Below, in pieces: positions 60,715 through 64,000 of a DNA stretch of 64,000 nt. How positions within the stretch are numbered: position 1 is the stretch's first letter; the number at the start of each line of letters is the position of its first letter. The position numbers and the translations under genes were made by a program. The notes beneath the pieces are model-generated. The model ran no database searches. It saw only the letters and a list, made by a program, of their open reading frames with translations, and had not been told where the DNA came from. This DNA is from Cognatishimia sp. SS12 (GTDB taxonomy: Bacteria; Pseudomonadota; Alphaproteobacteria; Rhodobacterales; Rhodobacteraceae), in NCBI RefSeq assembly GCF_028369055.1, contig NZ_JAQNCZ010000004.1, forward strand, positions 186,001 through 250,000, read 5' to 3'.

Positions 60715-61191
60715 TTACTGATATTGGGCCGAAGTGATGAATTCACCAAAGCTTTCGCACCAGACAACAACCGTCGAATATTGCCTTACATCCACCCCGT
60801 CAGGCACCGGCACCACAAAACCGCCAAAGCTTTTGATATCGCCGATCTGGAGGGCCTCGGCGCGCGCGGCCTCAAAGCCGGCTTCGTCCTCAACAAACTG
60901 TGTCATCAGATAGAGTTTATAATCCGGCCCGGGCGCAAGCTTGCCTTCGTGCACGATTGCCCGTTCGGTCACGCTCAGCTGGCCTTCACCCCAATGCAGA
61001 AAATCACTGCCCTGCCGGTCACGATCAAAGCTGGCGACAAACAATGCCCCCGCAGCCTGCGCCTCAATCTCGCTGCCATCGGGCGACGGCGGCGCGGTGA
61101 GAATCGGCAAAAAATAGATGCCAAGCGCGAAGCCAAGGGCCAACATTCCCAAGTGAGTCACCGTCAAAAACAGGCGTCTGAACATAGGCAA
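60715..61191 (-). CDS. DM13-domain protein with N-terminal membrane anchor
   Basis: The 158-residue protein has a signal anchor at residues about 7-30 and a DM13 domain after residue about 42. The domain has HEGKLAPGPDYKLYLMTQFV and VVVWCESFGEFITSA, including the conserved Cys proposed to take part in redox chemistry. It faces the periplasm. DM13 proteins are proposed electron carriers or redox-active extracytoplasmic domains. It lies between ybeY and phoH, which interrupts the common phoH-ybeY adjacency. Confidence 0.8.
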   Translation of the reverse strand: MPMFRRLFLTVTHLGMLALGFALGIYFLPILTAPPSPDGSEIEAQAAGALFVASFDRDRQGSDFLHWGEGQLSVTERAIVHEGKLAPGPDYKLYLMTQFVEDEAGFEAARAEALQIGDIKSFGGFVVPVPDGVDVRQYSTVVVWCESFGEFITSAQYQ

Positions 61192-61209
61192 CCCTCTGTA
61201 TAAGTGACC

Positions 61210-62238
61210 TTAGGTGGTCGGTTTCTCCGCATCCGCGTCATAGGCCTTGATAATCGCAGCCACGAGCGGATGACGCACAACATCGTCGGCGGTGAAGTAG
61301 TTGAAGCTGATGCCATTTAAACGGTTGAGCAGCCGCTCTGCATCCCGCAGGCCCGATTGCACACCGCGTGGCAGATCCACTTGCGTGCGGTCGCCCGTAA
61401 TCGCCATGCGGCTGCCCTCTCCCAGACGGGTCAGGAACATCTTCATCTGCATGGTGGTGGCGTTCTGCGCCTCATCAAGCACGACAAAGGCATTGGCCAA
61501 TGTGCGCCCGCGCATAAAGGCCAGCGGCGCGATTTCAATGCGCTTTTCCTCGATCAGCTTGGCCAGTTGTTTGCTGGGTAGAAAATCGTTCAGCGCGTCA
61601 TACAGCGGCTGCATGTAAGGATCGACCTTGTCCTTCATGTCACCGGGCAAATAACCGAGCTTTTCGCCCGCCTCGACCGCCGGGCGCGACAGGATAATGC
61701 GATCGACTTCGCCGCTGATGAACATCGAGACGCCCACCGCAACCGCAAGATAGGTCTTGCCGGTGCCCGCGGGGCCGATGCCAAAAGCCAATTCATTGGC
61801 AAAAAGGTTCTGCACATAGGCTTTCTGCGCGTCTGTGCGCGGCTCAACCAATTTTTTGCGGGTCTTGATTTCAACCTTGCCGCCCTTGAACAGCTCCATC
61901 TGGTCGCCATCGCGACTGCCGGTGTTCTGTTCAGAGCCGCCCATGCGCAGCTCGCGGTCAATATCGCTGTGTTCCACTGATTTGCCGCTTTCCAGCCGCT
62001 GATACAGTGTTTCAAGCACGCTGGCCGCTTCGGCCTGTGCGGCTTCTTCGCCAAAAATCGCAAGCTGGTTGCCACGGCGGATGATCTGAACGCTCAGCTT
62101 CTGTTCGATTTCCGCCAGGTTGCGATCATATTCGCCGCAAAGATCAATCAGCAAACGATTGTCGGGAAACTCCAGAATATGTTCTTTTGGGGTTTCGTTT
62201 GCGGGTGGCGGGGTCATTTCGCTGATGGCCAAATACAT
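61210..62238 (-). CDS. phoH: PhoH family ATPase
   Basis: The 342-residue protein has an N-terminal KH-like region (residues about 25-90) and the PhoH P-loop IGPAGTGKTYLAVAVG, Walker B FVVLDEAQNAT and ITGDRTQVDLP. It is an RNA-related ATPase encoded before ybeY in most alphaproteobacteria. AGGAG overlaps the ATG at 62238, so a TTG at 62232 (six bases after GGAG) may be the true start. Confidence 0.95.
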   Translation of the reverse strand: MYLAISEMTPPPANETPKEHILEFPDNRLLIDLCGEYDRNLAEIEQKLSVQIIRRGNQLAIFGEEAAQAEAASVLETLYQRLESGKSVEHSDIDRELRMGGSEQNTGSRDGDQMELFKGGKVEIKTRKKLVEPRTDAQKAYVQNLFANELAFGIGPAGTGKTYLAVAVGVSMFISGEVDRIILSRPAVEAGEKLGYLPGDMKDKVDPYMQPLYDALNDFLPSKQLAKLIEEKRIEIAPLAFMRGRTLANAFVVLDEAQNATTMQMKMFLTRLGEGSRMAITGDRTQVDLPRGVQSGLRDAERLLNRLNGISFNYFTADDVVRHPLVAAIIKAYDADAEKPTT

Positions 62239-62326
62239 CTCCTATCAGGCGGGTTACTGAGTCTCAGGCTGCCACTTTTCCCCCTGCGGGCGCAAGCGCC
62301 TTGGACGAAAAATCATGCATTCGTTA

Positions 62327-62359
62327 CAAAAAATGGCCGCATGCCAAACATGCGACCAT
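62327..62359 (-). terminator. Terminator between the small lipoprotein gene and phoH
   Basis: ATGGCCGCATG (62333-62343) pairs with CATGCGACCAT (62349-62359), an 11-bp stem with one G-T type pair and a 5-base loop, followed on the minus strand by six Ts. It separates the lipoprotein gene from phoH. Confidence 0.85.
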
Positions 62360-62392
62360 TAAAAAATTTCGATGGATTTTCAGGCGAGAAAA

Positions 62393-62707
62393 TCAAGCCG
62401 GATCGTTAAAGAAGGTGCCCTCTTTGTAGGCCCCTGTCGCCGTGCCCGGAGGGGCGATTGGCGCGCAGACCGGCTTGCCATAACGATCCAGGCGGGCGTC
62501 CATATAGCCCTCGTTGCCATCGTCGATAATCCAGTGGTGACAGCCATTTGGATCCACCCAAATACCGGCGACCAGCTGGCTCAGGTGTTTTTCATCATAA
62601 CCGCGGTCCACGGTTTTGTCGGTGATTTCACCGCCGCTTTCTTCGCCAAAACAGCCCGCCAATGCGGTGGCGACAGACAATGCAGCACAAAGTTTAATAG
62701 CTTTCAT
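62393..62707 (-). CDS. Small lipoprotein with IWVDPNGCHHW module
   Basis: The 104-residue protein has a lipobox LAGC (Cys at about residue 19) and a short mature domain, IWVDPNGCHHWIIDDGNEGY. The same pattern appears in the OmpA-like protein encoded 12 bases upstream. An outer-membrane lipoprotein is likely. The module may bind peptidoglycan or metal, but no family is recognised. It lies downstream of the OmpA-like gene on the same strand. Confidence 0.7.
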   Translation of the reverse strand: MKAIKLCAALSVATALAGCFGEESGGEITDKTVDRGYDEKHLSQLVAGIWVDPNGCHHWIIDDGNEGYMDARLDRYGKPVCAPIAPPGTATGAYKEGTFFNDPA

Positions 62708-62719
62708 AACCCGTCCCCC

Positions 62720-63301
62720 TTAGCGGATACACATGATTTCAACACGCCGGTTGGCCGCGCGGCCGCTGGACGTCTTGTTGCTGGCACGTGGCATGCGTTC
62801 GCCATAGGCGCGCACATCGGCAATCTTGGCCCCGGCAGAGGAGCCAACCTTGGCAACAGCAGCTGCGCGGCGGAAACTCAGCGCCATGTTGCTTTCATCG
62901 CTGCCACGGCTGTCGGTGTGCCCCATCACGATGTAATATTGCGCGCCTGCAGTTTCGAAGAATTGCTTGATCTTGGCGCGGCCAGCGGCGCTCAGCCCGG
63001 CGCTGCCGGACGAGAAGAACTGGTCAGAGCTCAGCTCGCCGCACATATTGCCGTCGCGGCAAACCGGCAGGCCCTGACGGGTGAGATGCGGGCTCATATA
63101 GCCTTCGGCCCCGTCGTCCATCACCCAATGCTCACATCCATCCGGGTCCACCCAGATGGTGGGCACATATTGCTGCGCCCGGACGGTCTTGGTTTCCTGA
63201 GAAACGGCTGCGCCAGCAAAAGCCGTGGCGGTAAGCGCCGCAATTGCCAGCCCTCCCATCACTTTGCGCGCGGATGCTTTCAATGTAACTGCCACGATCA
63301 T
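62720..63301 (-). CDS. OmpA-like peptidoglycan-binding protein with N-terminal IWVDPDGCEHW module
   Basis: The 193-residue protein has a signal peptide (residues about 15-36), then IWVDPDGCEHWVMDDGAEGY with Cys pairs. The C-terminal OmpA domain (residues about 95-190) has YYIVMGHTDSRGSDESNMAL and SGRAANRRVEIMC, whose Asp and Arg bind meso-diaminopimelate. It anchors the envelope to peptidoglycan. I use the ATG at 63301. It is probably an operon with the small lipoprotein gene 12 bases downstream. Confidence 0.8.
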   Translation of the reverse strand: MIVAVTLKASARKVMGGLAIAALTATAFAGAAVSQETKTVRAQQYVPTIWVDPDGCEHWVMDDGAEGYMSPHLTRQGLPVCRDGNMCGELSSDQFFSSGSAGLSAAGRAKIKQFFETAGAQYYIVMGHTDSRGSDESNMALSFRRAAAVAKVGSSAGAKIADVRAYGERMPRASNKTSSGRAANRRVEIMCIR

Positions 63302-63489
63302 GTCCTCTGTCTGCTCCGCCCGCCGCACGTCTATGGTGCAGCTTAGTCTGGCGAACTGAAATTAGAGGCACTTTAGCAAATTTCTGGGGTATGGAAAGGT
63401 TTTTCACAACATATAGTAGCCGCGCCTAGGAAAAGCCGCGCCATCGTGGCGAAGGCACAACGCCCCCACCCCAAATGCCGTTGCTGCGC

Positions 63490-64000
63490 CTAGATCAATG
63501 CGCCGGTCAGAGAATTGGCCATGCTCTGCGTGATCTTCACGCGCACGATGTCACCGATCTGATGGCCGTTCGCCTGCAAATGCACCGAATGCAGATATTC
63601 GGACTTACCAACCATCTGCCCCGCTTCGCGTCCTTCGCGTTCCAGCAAGACTGAAACCTCGCGCCCCACCATGCCGTTTTGCACATCGCGCTGTTGCTCA
63701 CTCAGGAGCGCTTGCAACCGCTGCAGACGGTCACTCGCCTCAGCGTCATCCACCAAGGGGCGCTCGGCTGCCGGTGTACCGGGACGGGTGGAATACTTGA
63801 AAGAATAGGCCTGGCCGTATTTGACCTCGCGGATCAGGTCCATGGTGGCCTGAAAATCTTCTTCGGTCTCTTCGGGAAAACCGACAATAAAATCACCAGA
63901 GAGCAGCAGATCAGGCCGCGCGGCGCGGATCCGCTCGATCAATCGCAGATAGCTTTCCGCCGTATGGCTGCGGTTCATCCGCTTGAGGATCTTGTCGCTG
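63490..64000 (-). CDS. miaB: tRNA-2-methylthio-N6-dimethylallyladenosine synthase MiaB (3' part)
   Basis: The last 170 residues of the radical-SAM protein are present. They contain [60 protein letters not shown] and a C-terminal TRAM domain (residues about 105-160 of the fragment, [20 protein letters not shown]). MiaB adds the methylthio group to i6A37 of tRNAs. The frame is open to the window edge (64000). The gap 63302-63489 holds the OmpA-like gene's promoter; nothing else is seen. Confidence 0.95.
   Translation of the reverse strand, partial: SDKILKRMNRSHTAESYLRLIERIRAARPDLLLSGDFIVGFPEETEEDFQATMDLIREVKYGQAYSFKYSTRPGTPAAERPLVDDAEASDRLQRLQALLSEQQRDVQNGMVGREVSVLLEREGREAGQMVGKSEYLHSVHLQANGHQIGDIVRVKITQSMANSLTGALI

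Noticed and set aside
62372..63346. 324-residue plus-strand open frame
   Set aside because: Antisense to the lipoprotein and OmpA-like genes, which have signal peptides and motifs.
1..64000. CRISPR array, insertion sequence, prophage or rRNA operon
   Set aside because: No regularly spaced repeats, transposase, integrase, phage structural genes or rRNA sequences were seen.

Overview
The window is a 64 kb chromosomal segment of an alphaproteobacterium, most likely a marine Rhodobacterales (Roseobacter-group) species. This is inferred from the high GC content, the alphaproteobacterial gene orders (aroA-cmk-rpsA-ihfB-lapA-trpF-trpB; phoH-ybeY-corC-lnt-metK-trmB) and a SAM/SAH-type riboswitch upstream of metK, an RNA class known essentially from Rhodobacterales. 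The genus cannot be fixed from sequence reading alone.

Layout. (1) 1-7.75 kb: a carbon-phosphorus lyase (phosphonate) locus. phnC-phnD-phnE-phnE-acetyltransferase and phnG-phnH-phnI-phnJ (phnJ leaves the window after 7 codons) run on the minus strand, and the GntR regulator phnF is divergent. A tandem 11-bp-periodic Pho box lies upstream of phnC and an attenuator-type hairpin lies between phnD and phnE. (2) 8.3-25 kb: a 12-gene alginate-type exopolysaccharide operon on the minus strand, in the order algD-alg8-alg44-algA-algG-algI-algJ-unknown-algX-algF-giant Sel1 protein-algL, ending beside a LuxR-type response regulator. The O-acetylation genes look catalytically intact. The epimerase (AlgG), the lyase (AlgL) and the c-di-GMP receptor domain (Alg44) have all lost signature residues, and no AlgE porin is encoded. 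(3) 25.2-29.5 kb: tyrosine phosphatase, KDO transferase, a GT2 glycosyltransferase and galE (envelope sugar functions). (4) 29.5-32.3 kb: an AT-rich accessory insertion next to tRNA-Ser(GCT). It is bounded by 17-bp direct repeats of the tRNA 3' end and carries a two-gene operon: a DUF262 (GmrS-like) protein and a HEPN ribonuclease-like protein. This is the best candidate for an unusual, probably anti-phage, system. (5) 32.6-49 kb: lysR, nucleoside hydrolase, ychF, trpA, the phenylalanine hydroxylase module with its Lrp regulator, small envelope proteins, rplY-pth, then trpB-trpF-lapA-ihfB. (6) 48-64 kb: housekeeping genes, namely a DbpA-like helicase, rpsA, an aldo/keto reductase, cmk, aroA, trmB, metK with riboswitch, lnt, corC, ybeY, a DM13 protein, phoH, two small secreted proteins and the 3' part of miaB.

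How the genes work together. The phn genes import and cleave phosphonates under phosphate control. The alg genes would make GDP-mannuronate, polymerise it and acetylate it in the periplasm, probably without C5-epimerisation. The 3' half of the window is core translation, tRNA modification, aromatic amino acid and membrane biogenesis machinery. No CRISPR array, insertion sequence, integrase or rRNA operon was seen. Family assignments and residue comparisons rest on recognised motifs and remembered reference sequences; no database search was possible.
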